A DNA stretch of 64,000 nucleotides. Origin: Streptomyces silvae. GTDB lineage: Bacteria; Actinomycetota; Actinomycetes; Streptomycetales; Streptomycetaceae. The stretch spans positions 1 to 64,000 of the forward strand of contig NZ_JAERUC010000143.1 in NCBI RefSeq assembly GCF_016745505.1, in the 5' to 3' direction. The position numbers and the translations under genes were made by a program. Position 1 is the first letter of the stretch; every line of letters starts with the position of its first letter. Shown here one piece after another: positions 1-8,032 of the stretch. The notes under the pieces are model-generated. The model was given only the letters and a program-made list of their open reading frames with translations. It did no database searches and was not told the DNA's origin.

Positions 1-84
1 CGACAACGCCGCGAGGTGCGGTGCCAGGGCACGCGAGCCCGGCCTGATCCAAACGAAAGGCCCTGCGGGTGGGGCCGGATGTCC

Positions 85-130
85 GGGACCGGCCGGTGGC
101 GGGGTGCACCCACCGGCGCCGGCCGGTCCC
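85..130. terminator. Inverted repeat, likely terminator of the flavoprotein gene
   Basis: A perfect 12-bp inverted repeat (85-96 and 119-130, GGGACCGGCCGG against its complement) has a further GGTG/CACC pairing inside the loop. It lies 19 bases past the stop codon at 149 of the minus-strand gene. There is no clear T run, which is usual for Streptomyces terminators. Confidence 0.6.
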
Positions 131-148
131 GGAGGTCCGGGCCGCCGC

Positions 149-1408
149 TCAGAGCAGGGAGTCCAGGGGCACCGAGGGGTCGCCCAGGGCGTCCGGGTCG
201 ACGGGCCGGGCGGCCCTGATCAGCTTCTGGATGCTCTCGGTGACGTCCCACACATTGACGTTCATCCCGGCGAGGACCCGGCGGTCCTTCAGCCAGAAGG
301 CGATGAACTCGCGCTTGCCCGCGTCGCCCCGGATGACGACCTGGTCGTACGAACCGGGCGGCGCCCAGCCGGAGTACTCCAGGCCGAGGTCGTACTGGTC
401 GGAGAAGAAGTACGGGATCCGGTCGTACGTCACGTCCTGGCCGAGCATCGCCTTGGCGGCGGCCGGGCCGCTGTTCAGGGCGTTCGCCCAGTGCTCCACG
501 CGCAGCCGGCCGCCGAAGAGCGGGCGGTCCACGGACGCGATGTCCCCGGCGGCGTAGATGTGCGGGTCGGAGGTGCGCAGGGAGGCGTCGACGAGGACAC
601 CGCCGCCCTCGGCCCGGCCGGCCATGTCGAGCCCGGCGGCCTCGGCGAGCGAGGTGCGCGGGGCCGCGCCGATCGCGGCGAGCACGTCGTGGGCGGGGTG
701 CTCCTCACCGTCGTCGGTACGGGCGGCGAGGACCAGGCCGTCCTGTCCGGTGATCTCGGTGAGGCGGGCGCCGAAGTGGAAACGGACGCCGTGCTCGGCG
801 TGCAGCTCGGTGAAGATCTGGCCGACCTCGGGGCCGACGACGTGGTGCAGCGGGGTCGCCGAGGGGGCGACGACCGTGACCTCGGCGCCGTACCCACGGG
901 CCGCCGCGGCGATCTCCAGGCCGATCCAGCCGGCTCCGGCGATCACCAGGTGGCCGTTGTCGCGGCCGAGTGCGGCGAGGACGTTGCGCAGGCGGTCGGA
1001 GTGGGCGAGGCGGCGCAGGTGGTGGACGCCGACGAGGTCGGTGCCCGGGATGTCGAGCCGGCGGGGTTCGGCGCCGGTGGCGAGCAGCAGCTTGTCGTAG
1101 TGGACGACCGTGTTGTCGCCGAGCTGCACGGACCGGCCGTCCCGGTCGATGGAGGTGACCACCTGGCCGAGGTGGAGCTCGATGTCGGCGCCCGCGTACC
1201 ACGCCGTCCTGTGGACGAAGACGGAGTCCCGCTCGTCCTTGCCCAGCAGGTATCCCTTGGACAGCGGTGGCCGTTCGTACGGATGGTCGCGCTCGTCGCC
1301 GATGAGGATCACCCGGCCGCTGAAGCCCTCCGCCCGGAGTGTCTCGGCCGCCTTCGCTCCGGCGAGCCCTCCGCCGATGATGACGAACGTCCGATGTGCG
1401 TCGACCAC
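149..1408 (-). CDS. NAD(P)/FAD-dependent oxidoreductase, ferredoxin-reductase type
   Basis: A flavoprotein of about 419 residues that probably passes electrons from NAD(P)H to a ferredoxin, as in putidaredoxin reductase and rubredoxin reductase relatives. An N-terminal FAD-binding Rossmann motif (FVIIGGGLAG) lies near residue 8, the PYERPPLSKGYLLG segment typical of ferredoxin reductases follows, a second GAGWIG nucleotide-binding motif lies near residue 150, and the YAAGDIA FAD motif near residue 283. The length fits the family. I chose the GTG at 1408 because GAGGAGG sits 6 bases upstream; an in-frame codon at 1447 has no such site. No ferredoxin or P450 gene is beside it, so the partner is unknown. 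Confidence 0.85.
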   Translation of the reverse strand: MVDAHRTFVIIGGGLAGAKAAETLRAEGFSGRVILIGDERDHPYERPPLSKGYLLGKDERDSVFVHRTAWYAGADIELHLGQVVTSIDRDGRSVQLGDNTVVHYDKLLLATGAEPRRLDIPGTDLVGVHHLRRLAHSDRLRNVLAALGRDNGHLVIAGAGWIGLEIAAAARGYGAEVTVVAPSATPLHHVVGPEVGQIFTELHAEHGVRFHFGARLTEITGQDGLVLAARTDDGEEHPAHDVLAAIGAAPRTSLAEAAGLDMAGRAEGGGVLVDASLRTSDPHIYAAGDIASVDRPLFGGRLRVEHWANALNSGPAAAKAMLGQDVTYDRIPYFFSDQYDLGLEYSGWAPPGSYDQVVIRGDAGKREFIAFWLKDRRVLAGMNVNVWDVTESIQKLIRAARPVDPDALGDPSVPLDSLL

Positions 1409-1526
1409 TTGATGCCTCCTCGGTACTGTGCTGCGCGGCGCCGCCACCTGCGAGCGTCCCGCACGCAGCGTGATGGCGAAAGAGGGTGTGCCCCGATCAG
1501 GTCACCGCCAATGGCATGTGGCCCGG

Positions 1527-2837
1527 TCATGCTCCAGTCTGCCGGGCGCCGGTGAGACTTCCGTGAAGGGACCGCGCGGAGGCGTCCGTCAGTGCGGCGA
1601 TCTGGTCGACGAGGACCCTCTTACGGGCCCGGTCGTCGGGGGCCGCCGTGTACAGGGCGTGGAACTGCGGCTCCAGTCCTTCGGGCGCGCGGGCGGTGAG
1701 CGCGGCGGCCAGCTCGGCGATGACGATCCGCTGGTTGGCGCGGATGGCCTCCTGCTCGGCACGCTGCATGACGTAACGGTCGGCGACGGCCTTGAGCACG
1801 GCGCACTCGTTGCGCACCTCGCGCGGGACGATCAGCTCGGCGCCGTACCTCCCGAGCCGGCCGGGGCCGTACGCGGCGTGGGTCGCGGACTCGGCGGCGA
1901 GGCAGAACCGGCCGATGAGCTGGCTCGTGGCGTCCTTGAGCCGGGCCTGGGCGACCGCGGTGCCGTCGTAGCCGTGCGGCCACCACTCCTCGGCGGTGAG
2001 GCGGTCGAGGGCGTCGGCGAGCTCCTGGGGGTCGGTGTCCGCCGGGACGTACCGTCCGATGGCGACGCCCCAGATCTCCGCACGCTCCTGCTCGGAGAAG
2101 AGGCAGCCGGGGTCGATGTGCCCGGCGTGCAGTCCGTCCTCGAAGTCGTGCACCGAGTAGGCGACGTCGTCGGACCAGTCCATCACCTGGGCCTCGAAGC
2201 ATTTGCGGTCCTGCGGCGCGCCCTTGCGGGCCCACTCGAAGACCGGGAGGTCGTCCTCGTACACCCCGAACTTCGGCGATCCGGGGTCGGTGGGATGGGC
2301 CCCCCGCGCCCAGGGGTATTTGGTGGCGGCGTCCAGGGCGGCCCTGGTGAGGTTCAGCCCGACGCTGGCGAGCTCACCGCTGCGGGGGTCGCGGACGAAG
2401 CGCTTGGGTTCGAGGCGGGTGAGCAGCCGCAGCGACTGGGCGTTGCCCTCGAAGCCGCCGCAGTCGGAGGCGAAGTCGTTGAGCGCCTGTTCGCCGTTGT
2501 GGCCGAAGGGCGGGTGGCCCATGTCGTGGGAGAGGCAGGCCGCTTCCACGAGGTCGGGGTCGCAGCCGAGGGCGGCGCCGAGCTCCCGGCCGACCTGCGC
2601 GCACTCCAGGGAGTGGGTGAGCCGGGTGCGGGGGCTGGCGTCCCAGGCCCGGCTGCGGGTGCCGGGGGTGACGACCTGGGTCTTGCCGGCGAGCCGGCGC
2701 AGGGCGGCGGAGTGCAGCACCCGGGCGCGGTCGCGCTGGAACGCGGTGCGGCCGGGCCGTTTGTCGGGCTCGGTGTCCCAGCGCTCGGTGTCAGCGGCGC
2801 CGTAGGGCGTGTCCCGGGGGTCGTGCGTACCGTCCAT
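1527..2837 (-). CDS. dgt: Deoxyguanosinetriphosphate triphosphohydrolase-like protein
   Basis: A 436-residue HD-domain enzyme expected to hydrolyse dNTPs, classically dGTP, to the nucleoside and triphosphate, and so to shape the dNTP pool. The metal-binding HD signature is visible as H..E followed by CLSHDMGHPPFGHNGE in the first third. The N-terminus (GRTAFQRDRARVLHSAALRRLAGKTQV) is the standard start of the bacterial dGTPase-like family. The ATG at 2837 has GGAGA just upstream. It stands alone between two minus-strand genes of unrelated function. Substrate choice within this family cannot be read from sequence. Confidence 0.9.
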   Translation of the reverse strand: MDGTHDPRDTPYGAADTERWDTEPDKRPGRTAFQRDRARVLHSAALRRLAGKTQVVTPGTRSRAWDASPRTRLTHSLECAQVGRELGAALGCDPDLVEAACLSHDMGHPPFGHNGEQALNDFASDCGGFEGNAQSLRLLTRLEPKRFVRDPRSGELASVGLNLTRAALDAATKYPWARGAHPTDPGSPKFGVYEDDLPVFEWARKGAPQDRKCFEAQVMDWSDDVAYSVHDFEDGLHAGHIDPGCLFSEQERAEIWGVAIGRYVPADTDPQELADALDRLTAEEWWPHGYDGTAVAQARLKDATSQLIGRFCLAAESATHAAYGPGRLGRYGAELIVPREVRNECAVLKAVADRYVMQRAEQEAIRANQRIVIAELAAALTARAPEGLEPQFHALYTAAPDDRARKRVLVDQIAALTDASARSLHGSLTGARQTGA

Positions 2838-2873
2838 GTCTCCGACAGTAGACGGACGCGCTGACAGCAGGGG

Positions 2874-3779
2874 TCAGGCGGTGGCCAGGAGGTGCGGGTG
2901 CGTCAGCGGGGCCTGGCCGGGCGCGGTGGTGGCCAGGGCCTGGTCGTAGCGGTGCAGCAGGAGGCGTGCCATCGCCGGGTGCGCGCCGAGCGGGGCGGCG
3001 GCGATGCCCGGGGCGGCGGCCGCCGAGACGGTGGCGAAGCGGCCGGGGGCGGTGAAGTACGAGGCGAGGGCCACCCGGTGGCGGCCCCGGGCGGCGAGTG
3101 CGCGCAGGGCGGCCGGCACATCGGGGGTGGCCGCCGAGGCGTACGCGGGCACGACGGGCACCCCGCCGAGGCGGTCGCTGAGCAGGGCGGCGGTGCGCCG
3201 CGCGTCGACGTCGGAACGGGGGTCGCGCGACCCGGCGGCGGCGAGCACGACGGCGGCGTTGCGGTCCGTGCCGTTCGCGTCCCGCCAGCCGGCCTCCAGG
3301 AGGCGCTCGTAGAGGGCCTCGACGAGCAGCGGGTGCGGTCCGAGCGGCGCGGCGACCCTGGTCCGGAGGTGGGTCGCGGCCGCCGCGGCGAGGGGCAGGT
3401 CGTGCCGGACGTGGTGGCCTCGGCCGAGGAGCAGCGGTACGAGCACGGCGTCGCCCGGCCCGACGGCGTCCAGGGTGTCCGGCAGCAGGGGCTCGTTCAG
3501 CTCGATGTGGCCGAGCCGGACGTCGAGGGCGGGCCGCAGCTCCCGTACCCGGTCCAGGAGCTCCAGGACGGTGTGCAGGGCCCGCGGGTCCCTGCTGCCG
3601 TGTGCGACGGCGACCAGGGTGGGGGCGGATCTCCGGGTGCGGTGCATGGGCCTGCGGGTTCCGTTCAGGGAGACGAGGCTGAGCTGGTTGCCGAGCTGTG
3701 AGGTGATGCGGGTCAGGAGTTGCGCCGTGCTGTCGAGGGGCAGGGGCTCACGGGCGTGTTCCGGTGCCGTCTCCGTCAT
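2874..3779 (-). CDS. Sirohydrochlorin chelatase family protein (CbiX-like, two-domain)
   Basis: About 301 residues with two tandem CbiX-type repeats. The first opens with LVAVAHGSRDPRA and carries a metal-site histidine in GRGHHVRHD; the second opens with AVVLAAAGSRDPRSD. The family inserts Fe or Co into sirohydrochlorin to make siroheme or cobalt-precorrin. The siroheme-dependent nitrite reductase nirB lies 7 kb away, so a role in supplying siroheme is a reasonable inference. The second domain has AAGSR where the first has AHGSR, so its catalytic histidine appears lost, as is common in fused CbiX proteins. Start set at the ATG 3779; a GTG at 3821 would add 14 residues. Confidence 0.8.
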   Translation of the reverse strand: MTETAPEHAREPLPLDSTAQLLTRITSQLGNQLSLVSLNGTRRPMHRTRRSAPTLVAVAHGSRDPRALHTVLELLDRVRELRPALDVRLGHIELNEPLLPDTLDAVGPGDAVLVPLLLGRGHHVRHDLPLAAAAATHLRTRVAAPLGPHPLLVEALYERLLEAGWRDANGTDRNAAVVLAAAGSRDPRSDVDARRTAALLSDRLGGVPVVPAYASAATPDVPAALRALAARGRHRVALASYFTAPGRFATVSAAAAPGIAAAPLGAHPAMARLLLHRYDQALATTAPGQAPLTHPHLLATA

Positions 3780-3984
3780 GGACCGATCGTGCCGGGCGGA
3801 CGTTGCCGGGCCGTTTCGCACCGGTCACGGGTGTTTGCCTCCGCCTCACAGGGCTCGGGCGCCGGGTGTCAGCGCCTGTTCACACCGGATGGGTCAGCGC
3901 GCGTTCAGGCCGGGCGCGAACCTTTCGGCCTCGTCGTTCGTCCCTGTCCGTGAGGGGATCCTGTACGAGCGCGGGGGGCGCCGC

Positions 3985-4692
3985 ATGCGGCTGTGGAAAC
4001 CGAGGGTGAGGGTGCTGCCGCGCACCCGGCGGGGGCAGCGGCGGCTGGTGCAGGCGCTGATGGTCGCCTGCGCCGTGGCGCTGGTGCCCGCGGCCTGGCT
4101 GCACACCACGGCCGACGCCCGGGTGCGGACGACGGCCGACGCCCCGGCGCGGGAGGTCGCCGTGGTGTTCGGGGCGGGGCTGTGGGAGGGCCGCCCCTCG
4201 CCGTATCTCGCGCACCGGCTGGACACCGCCGCCGAGCTGTACCGCACGGGCAAGGTCCGGGTCGTGCTGGTCACCGGGGACAACAGCCGCGTGGAGTACG
4301 ACGAGCCGGACGCCATGCGCACGTACCTCACGGAGCGGGGAGTGCCGGACGGGCGGATCGTCAGCGACTACGCGGGTTTCGACACCTGGGACTCCTGTGT
4401 CCGGGCGAAGAGGATATTCGGGGTCGACCGGGCGGTCCTGGTGAGCCAGGGCTTCCACATACGCCGGGCCATCGCCCTGTGCCGCTCCGCCGGGATCGAC
4501 GCTTACGGGGTGGGGGCCGACGACGTACACGATGTGACCTGGTACTACGGCGGCACACGGGAGGTGTTCGCGGCAGGCAAGGCGCTCCTGGACGCCGTGT
4601 TCGAGCCCGACCCGCACTTCCTCGGCCCGCGGGAGCCGGGGGTGGCGGAGGCGCTCGCGGCTGACCTCACGACGGCGGGCGGGGCGGGCTGA
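3985..4692 (+). CDS. SanA/YdcF-family (DUF218) membrane-anchored protein
   Basis: A 235-residue protein with a basic N-terminus, one hydrophobic segment at about residues 20-37 (LVQALMVACAVALVPAAWL) and an outer DUF218 domain. The core shows VVFGAGLWEGRPSPYLAHRLDTA, VLVTGDNS and AVLVSQGFHIRRAI, all typical of SanA (vancomycin sensitivity) and YdcF proteins that act at the cell envelope. The biochemical activity of the family is poorly known. I chose the ATG at 3985, with a G-rich stretch upstream, because the positively charged start then leads directly into the membrane segment. It converges on the cyclotransferase-like gene at 4702. Confidence 0.8.
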   Translation: MRLWKPRVRVLPRTRRGQRRLVQALMVACAVALVPAAWLHTTADARVRTTADAPAREVAVVFGAGLWEGRPSPYLAHRLDTAAELYRTGKVRVVLVTGDNSRVEYDEPDAMRTYLTERGVPDGRIVSDYAGFDTWDSCVRAKRIFGVDRAVLVSQGFHIRRAIALCRSAGIDAYGVGADDVHDVTWYYGGTREVFAAGKALLDAVFEPDPHFLGPREPGVAEALAADLTTAGGAG

Positions 4693-4701
4693 GGCCGGAG
4701 T

Positions 4702-5205
4702 TCAAGGGGTGCGCCGTGCCGGTGGAGGCCGCCGGCTGAGCCAGTCACCGCCCGGCACGAGGGTGCCGCCGGTGCGCAGGGAGCGGGCGACGGCGCCGGC
4801 GGCGAGGTAGACCCAGGCGCGGACGGGGCCGGGCTGTCCCGCGCCGGGCTCCTTTGCGCCGGGACCCCCCGGGCCGGGCTCGTGGGGGACGCCCGGTGCG
4901 GGCACGGCCTCGCGGGCCACCCGCTCGTACAGGTTGCGTGGGTGCCCCGGCCCCAGGAACTCCTCCAGGTCGTCCAGGAGCCCCAGCAGTTCGGCGTACG
5001 CCCCGGGGGCGGCGGTGACCAGGGCGCCGTGGACGGTGCCGTGGCCTTCGACCGCGTACGGATAGCCAGGGCCCTCGTAGAGGAGGGCGCCCGGCAGCAC
5101 GGCCGGCTGTTCCCGGCATGTGCGGCCCCGGAGGAAGCGGTCGTGGTTGGGCTCTCCGGGGAGCAGCGTGCCGTACACGAAGAAGGGCAGCCCGGTGTCG
5201 CTCAC
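4702..5205 (-). CDS. Gamma-glutamylcyclotransferase-like (AIG2/GGCT fold) protein
   Basis: About 167 residues. The N-terminus FFVYGTLLPGEPNHDRFL is the substrate-loop signature of the GGCT fold, and the acidic LDDLEEFLG supplies the expected catalytic glutamate. A low-complexity Gly/Pro/Glu stretch at roughly residues 108-132 interrupts the C-terminal half, and the tail returns to a conserved WVYLAAG strand. The start is the GTG at 5205, whose first four bases overlap the stop codon of the upstream cutA-like gene, so the two are translationally coupled. Streptomyces use mycothiol rather than glutathione, so the true substrate is unclear; many family members act on other gamma-glutamyl compounds. 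Confidence 0.75.
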   Translation of the reverse strand: MSDTGLPFFVYGTLLPGEPNHDRFLRGRTCREQPAVLPGALLYEGPGYPYAVEGHGTVHGALVTAAPGAYAELLGLLDDLEEFLGPGHPRNLYERVAREAVPAPGVPHEPGPGGPGAKEPGAGQPGPVRAWVYLAAGAVARSLRTGGTLVPGGDWLSRRPPPARRTP

Positions 5206-5540
5206 AGTGCCGCGGTGGGAGCCGTCTCCGCGGACACCCAGGCGAGGTAGCGGTCGCTGCCGCGCACGACGGGCGTCGCGATGATCTCGGGCGTCTCGTA
5301 GTCGTGCGCGGCGAGGAGGTGGGCCTCCAGCGCGTCGTACCGCCCGGCCGTCGTCTTGAGCAGCACCTGCCATTCCTGACCGGTCTCGACGGCCCCCTGC
5401 CACCGGTAGACGGAGGTGACGGGGGCCGAGATCTGGGCACAGGCGGCGAGCCGCGCCTCCACCGCGCCCCGGGCCAGGGTGTGGGCCTTCTCCTCGCTGT
5501 CCGTCGTGGTCAGGACGGTCAGCCATGCGGGCTCGGTCAT
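5202..5540 (-). CDS. cutA: CutA-type divalent-cation tolerance protein
   Basis: A 112-residue protein matching CutA along its full length: the strand WLTVLTTTDSEEKAHTLARGAVEARLAACAQI, then SVYRWQGAVETGQEWQVLLKTT and the conserved HDYETPEIIATPV near the C-terminus. CutA forms very stable trimers and is linked to copper tolerance in some bacteria, though its molecular role is unsettled. The ATG at 5540 has AGGAGAG upstream. It lies 59 bases downstream of the FMN reductase gene and overlaps the next gene by 4 bases, so the three may share one transcript starting at the SoxR-type promoter. Confidence 0.88.
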   Translation of the reverse strand: MTEPAWLTVLTTTDSEEKAHTLARGAVEARLAACAQISAPVTSVYRWQGAVETGQEWQVLLKTTAGRYDALEAHLLAAHDYETPEIIATPVVRGSDRYLAWVSAETAPTAAL

Positions 5541-5599
5541 CCCGGGGTCTCTCCTCGTGCTCGGCGTCCGTGGCCCCTCGATTGTCGGGCCTCGCGGTG

Positions 5600-6226
5600 T
5601 CAGCCGCCGTACGGGTGCCGGGTCCTGGCCTCGCGCAGGGCGCGGCCCCACCAGACCAGCTGGTCGAGCATCTTCTTGGCCGCCCCGTCGACCTGGGCCG
5701 GGTCCTTGGGCACGCCCAGGTCGTCGAAGAGCGCCCCGGCGTTGTGGAAGGAGACGGTGTCGCGGATGGAGACGGCGTGCAGTTCGGCGAAGACCTGGCG
5801 CAGGTGCTCGACGGCCCGCAGACCGCCGGAGATCCCGCCGTACGACACGAACGCGACGGGCTTGGCCTGCCATTCGGCGAAGTGCCGGTCGATCAGGTTC
5901 TTCAGCGGTGCCGGGTAGGAGTGGTTGTACTCGGGGGTCAGGACGACGAAGGCGTCGGCGCGTGCCAGCCGGGGGGCCACGAGCGCGGCTCCGGTGGCGG
6001 GCGGCTCGGTCTCGGCGACATCGATCAGCTCGGTCTCGACGTCCGGGTGGCCGGCCGCCCGCCCGAGGAACCATGAGGCGACGACGGGGCCGAAGCGGCC
6101 TTCGCGGTTGCTGCCGAGGATGACGGCCACCTTCAGCGGGGCGCCGGAAGAGGCGCTGGACGCGGCGTCGGAAGGGGCTTCGGAGGGTGGGGAAACAGGT
6201 GTGTTGAGGTCTGTGTTGAGGTCCAT
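5600..6226 (-). CDS. NADPH-dependent FMN reductase, probable SoxR target
   Basis: A 208-residue flavodoxin-fold reductase. The FMN-binding loop is LGSNREGRFGPVVASW at about residues 33-48, VVLTPEYNHSYPAPLKNLIDR is the signature of the NADPH-dependent FMN reductase family, and FVSYGGISGGLRAVEHLR is the second flavin contact. About 27 Pro/Ser/Ala-rich residues precede the domain. The ATG at 6226 lies only 7 bases from the predicted -10 element, so the transcript is probably leaderless. A near-perfect SoxR operator sits in its promoter. In S. coelicolor a reductase of this type (SCO2478, from memory) belongs to the SoxR regulon, which responds to redox-active compounds such as actinorhodin. Confidence 0.9.
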   Translation of the reverse strand: MDLNTDLNTPVSPPSEAPSDAASSASSGAPLKVAVILGSNREGRFGPVVASWFLGRAAGHPDVETELIDVAETEPPATGAALVAPRLARADAFVVLTPEYNHSYPAPLKNLIDRHFAEWQAKPVAFVSYGGISGGLRAVEHLRQVFAELHAVSIRDTVSFHNAGALFDDLGVPKDPAQVDGAAKKMLDQLVWWGRALREARTRHPYGG

Positions 6227-6233
6227 ACACCGC

Positions 6234-6264
6234 AGCCTCACACCTCAACCATGATTGAGGTCAA
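6234..6264 (-). promoter_or_regulatory. SoxR box within a 19-bp-spaced promoter
   Basis: ACCTCAA (6242-6248), six bases, then TTGAGGT (6255-6261) form a 20-bp palindrome equal to the SoxR consensus CCTCAA-N6-TTGAGG. On the minus strand it is framed by a -35 element TTGACC (6264-6259) and a -10-like GAGGCT (6239-6234) with exactly 19 bases between them, the long spacing typical of MerR/SoxR-controlled promoters. Start of transcription would fall close to the ATG at 6226. Confidence 0.88.
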
Positions 6265-6295
6265 GCGCCGACTCGCGGCATCTACGCTGGACGCC

Positions 6296-7096
6296 ATGAC
6301 TCCTTCCGTACCGGACCTCCACGTCGAGTTCGACGGCCGCCCCGCCACCGCGGAGGATCTGCTGATCCCGGCCTTCGCCGGCTACGGCCACTTCACCGCG
6401 ATGCAGGTCAGGGACCGCACGGTGCGCGGCCTCGATCTGCACCTGGAACGGCTGGACTCCGCGAACCGGGAACTGTTCGGGCTGCCCCTGGCCGGTGACC
6501 GCGTGCGCGAGCTGATCGGCCACGCGCTCGACGGCGCCGGGGCGTGGACCCGGGACGCGTCGGTCCGGGTCCACGGATACCTGCCGCAGGACAGCGCGGA
6601 GACGGTGGTGGCGGTGACGGTGCGGGCGCCGGTCGAGCCGGACGGTTCGCCCCGGAGCCTGATGTCGGTCCCGTACGCGCGGGCCGTGGCACACATCAAG
6701 CGCCCCGGCGAGTTCAGCCAGATCCACTACGGGCAGCAGGCCCGGCGGGCGGGCTTCGACGAGGCGCTGCTGACGTCGCCCGGCGGCATGGTGACCGAGG
6801 GCGCCATCACCAACATCGGCTTCTGGGACGGCACTTCGGTCGTCTGGCCGGACGCCCCCGCGCTGACCGGCATCACCATGGCGCTGCTGGAGAGCGGCCT
6901 CGCGCGGGCGGGCCGGCCCTCGGTACGGCGCGGGGTGAGGCTGGACGGCCTGGGTGCGTACCGGGCGGCGTTCGTCAGCAACTCGCAGGGCATCGCACCG
7001 GTCCACCGGATCGACGACACCGTCCTCGCCGTCGACGAGGACCTGATGAAGCTGCTCGGCGAGGTGTACGAGGACGCCCCGCGCGGCACCGTCTGA
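6296..7096 (+). CDS. Aminotransferase class IV family protein
   Basis: A 266-residue fold-type IV PLP enzyme, the family of branched-chain aminotransferase, D-amino acid aminotransferase and aminodeoxychorismate lyase. The early arginine-rich RDRTVRGLDLHLERL and the late SNSQGIAPVHRIDD are family features, and GGMVTEGAITNIGFWDG carries the glutamate that contacts the PLP ring nitrogen. The expected catalytic lysine would be near VAHIKRPGEFSQ (about residue 138). Substrate is not predictable from these motifs. The ATG at 6296 is divergent from the FMN reductase gene and its 5' end is close to the SoxR box. There is no Shine-Dalgarno sequence, so translation may be leaderless. Confidence 0.82.
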   Translation: MTPSVPDLHVEFDGRPATAEDLLIPAFAGYGHFTAMQVRDRTVRGLDLHLERLDSANRELFGLPLAGDRVRELIGHALDGAGAWTRDASVRVHGYLPQDSAETVVAVTVRAPVEPDGSPRSLMSVPYARAVAHIKRPGEFSQIHYGQQARRAGFDEALLTSPGGMVTEGAITNIGFWDGTSVVWPDAPALTGITMALLESGLARAGRPSVRRGVRLDGLGAYRAAFVSNSQGIAPVHRIDDTVLAVDEDLMKLLGEVYEDAPRGTV

Positions 7097-7100
7097 TCCG

Positions 7101-7163
7101 GGCCCCATGGTCCCGCACCCCGGTGCGCCTCCCGGCCCCTCCGGGGTGCGGGACCATGGGGCC
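7101..7163. repeat. Perfect 23-bp inverted repeat abutting a start codon
   Basis: The arms 7101-7123 and 7141-7163 are perfect reverse complements with a 17-base loop. The right arm ends at the base before the ATG at 7164 of the next gene, and the left arm begins 4 bases after the previous stop. It may act as a terminator, but its position would bury the ribosome-entry region of the next gene. Confidence 0.9.
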
Positions 7164-7643
7164 ATGCAGATCCATATCGAAGCATCGGAACTCCCGGGCC
7201 GCACCTGCGGTCCCGACACCGACTTCGCCGGCTTCGACAACATCCACGTCGGCGTGCAGCGCAAGGACCGGCCCGGCGAACTGCTCGGCCTGCACCCCGG
7301 TGACGCGGCGCACGCCTCCTGGACCCTGGACTGCGCCGCCGCCCCCACCGCGGAGGGCGTCGAGGTGTCGGGGCCGTACGTCCAGAACCGGCTCGGAGGG
7401 CGCTTCGTCTACCTCTCCTGGGGCACCGTGGACGACTCCGGGACCTTCACCATGTTCCGCCGGGCCAAGCTGATGATGAGCGACATCGACCCGGAGGTCC
7501 TGGAGGCCGCCTCCCGCACGGGGCACCTCACCGCACGCCTGCGGCTGACCGACGACAAAGGGCAGCCTCGATGTGCCCGCGTACGCCCTCCGGACATCAT
7601 CTGGTCCGCGACGGAGACCGGACCCGGCACACCTGAGGAGTGA
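7164..7643 (+). CDS. DUF5990 family protein
   Basis: A 159-residue protein. The pattern MQIHIEASELPGRTC, then NIHVGVQRKDRPGELLGLHPGDAA, SGPYVQNRLGGRFVYLSWG and FRRAKLMM is, as I recall it, that of the actinobacterial DUF5990 family, whose function is unknown. No signal peptide or membrane segment is seen, so it should be cytosolic. The ATG at 7164 directly follows the right arm of a 23-bp inverted repeat and no Shine-Dalgarno sequence is apparent. An alternative ATG at 7107 lies inside the left arm and would add 19 residues encoded by the repeat itself; I consider that less likely. Confidence 0.75.
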   Translation: MQIHIEASELPGRTCGPDTDFAGFDNIHVGVQRKDRPGELLGLHPGDAAHASWTLDCAAAPTAEGVEVSGPYVQNRLGGRFVYLSWGTVDDSGTFTMFRRAKLMMSDIDPEVLEAASRTGHLTARLRLTDDKGQPRCARVRPPDIIWSATETGPGTPEE

Positions 7644-8032
7644 TCGCGAGGAGAGCAGGAGGGTCGGGAGGAGCGGGAGGGGTGGGAGTACGACACCGCC
7701 CCCACCGGTCCCTGGGGGGGATGGGCCGGTGAGGGCGGTTGCCGGGGGGCCGGCGGGGGGGCTGCCGTCCCGTGGGGGGTAAAGGTCGTGTGCCCGCCCG
7801 ATGGAGACACATTCATGTGACCTGCGTCACATCCCATTCGATGCCGGGCTCACCCGATCGGCACCGGAGGGGGCGAGCGAATCCTGGCACCGCCGCGACC
7901 TGCACCGGCCGTGCGTACGGGCGCGCTCCCCGGGTCCGTACGGGTGAAAGCTGACCCTGCGTCAGCATGCGGCCGTGGGGCAGGGCCTCTTACCTCGGAG
8001 GCAGGACACATCCGTCTGCCCGGAGGATTCCC
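7644..8032. other. Intergenic region with Crp-like box and second palindrome
   Basis: No gene is seen in these 389 bases. The first half is G-rich and repetitive. The second half holds a perfect TGTGA-N6-TCACA palindrome (7816-7831) and GCTGAC-N5-GTCAGC (7950-7966), followed by CGGAGGA ahead of the ATG at 8033. It is evidently the control region of the sortase operon. Confidence 0.7.
7816..7831. promoter_or_regulatory. Crp-type operator TGTGA-N6-TCACA
   Basis: TGTGACCTGCGTCACA is a perfect match to the Crp half-sites and also fits the Streptomyces form GTG-N6-GNCAC. It lies about 200 bases upstream of the sortase-substrate gene. A crp gene is not in this window. Confidence 0.6.
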
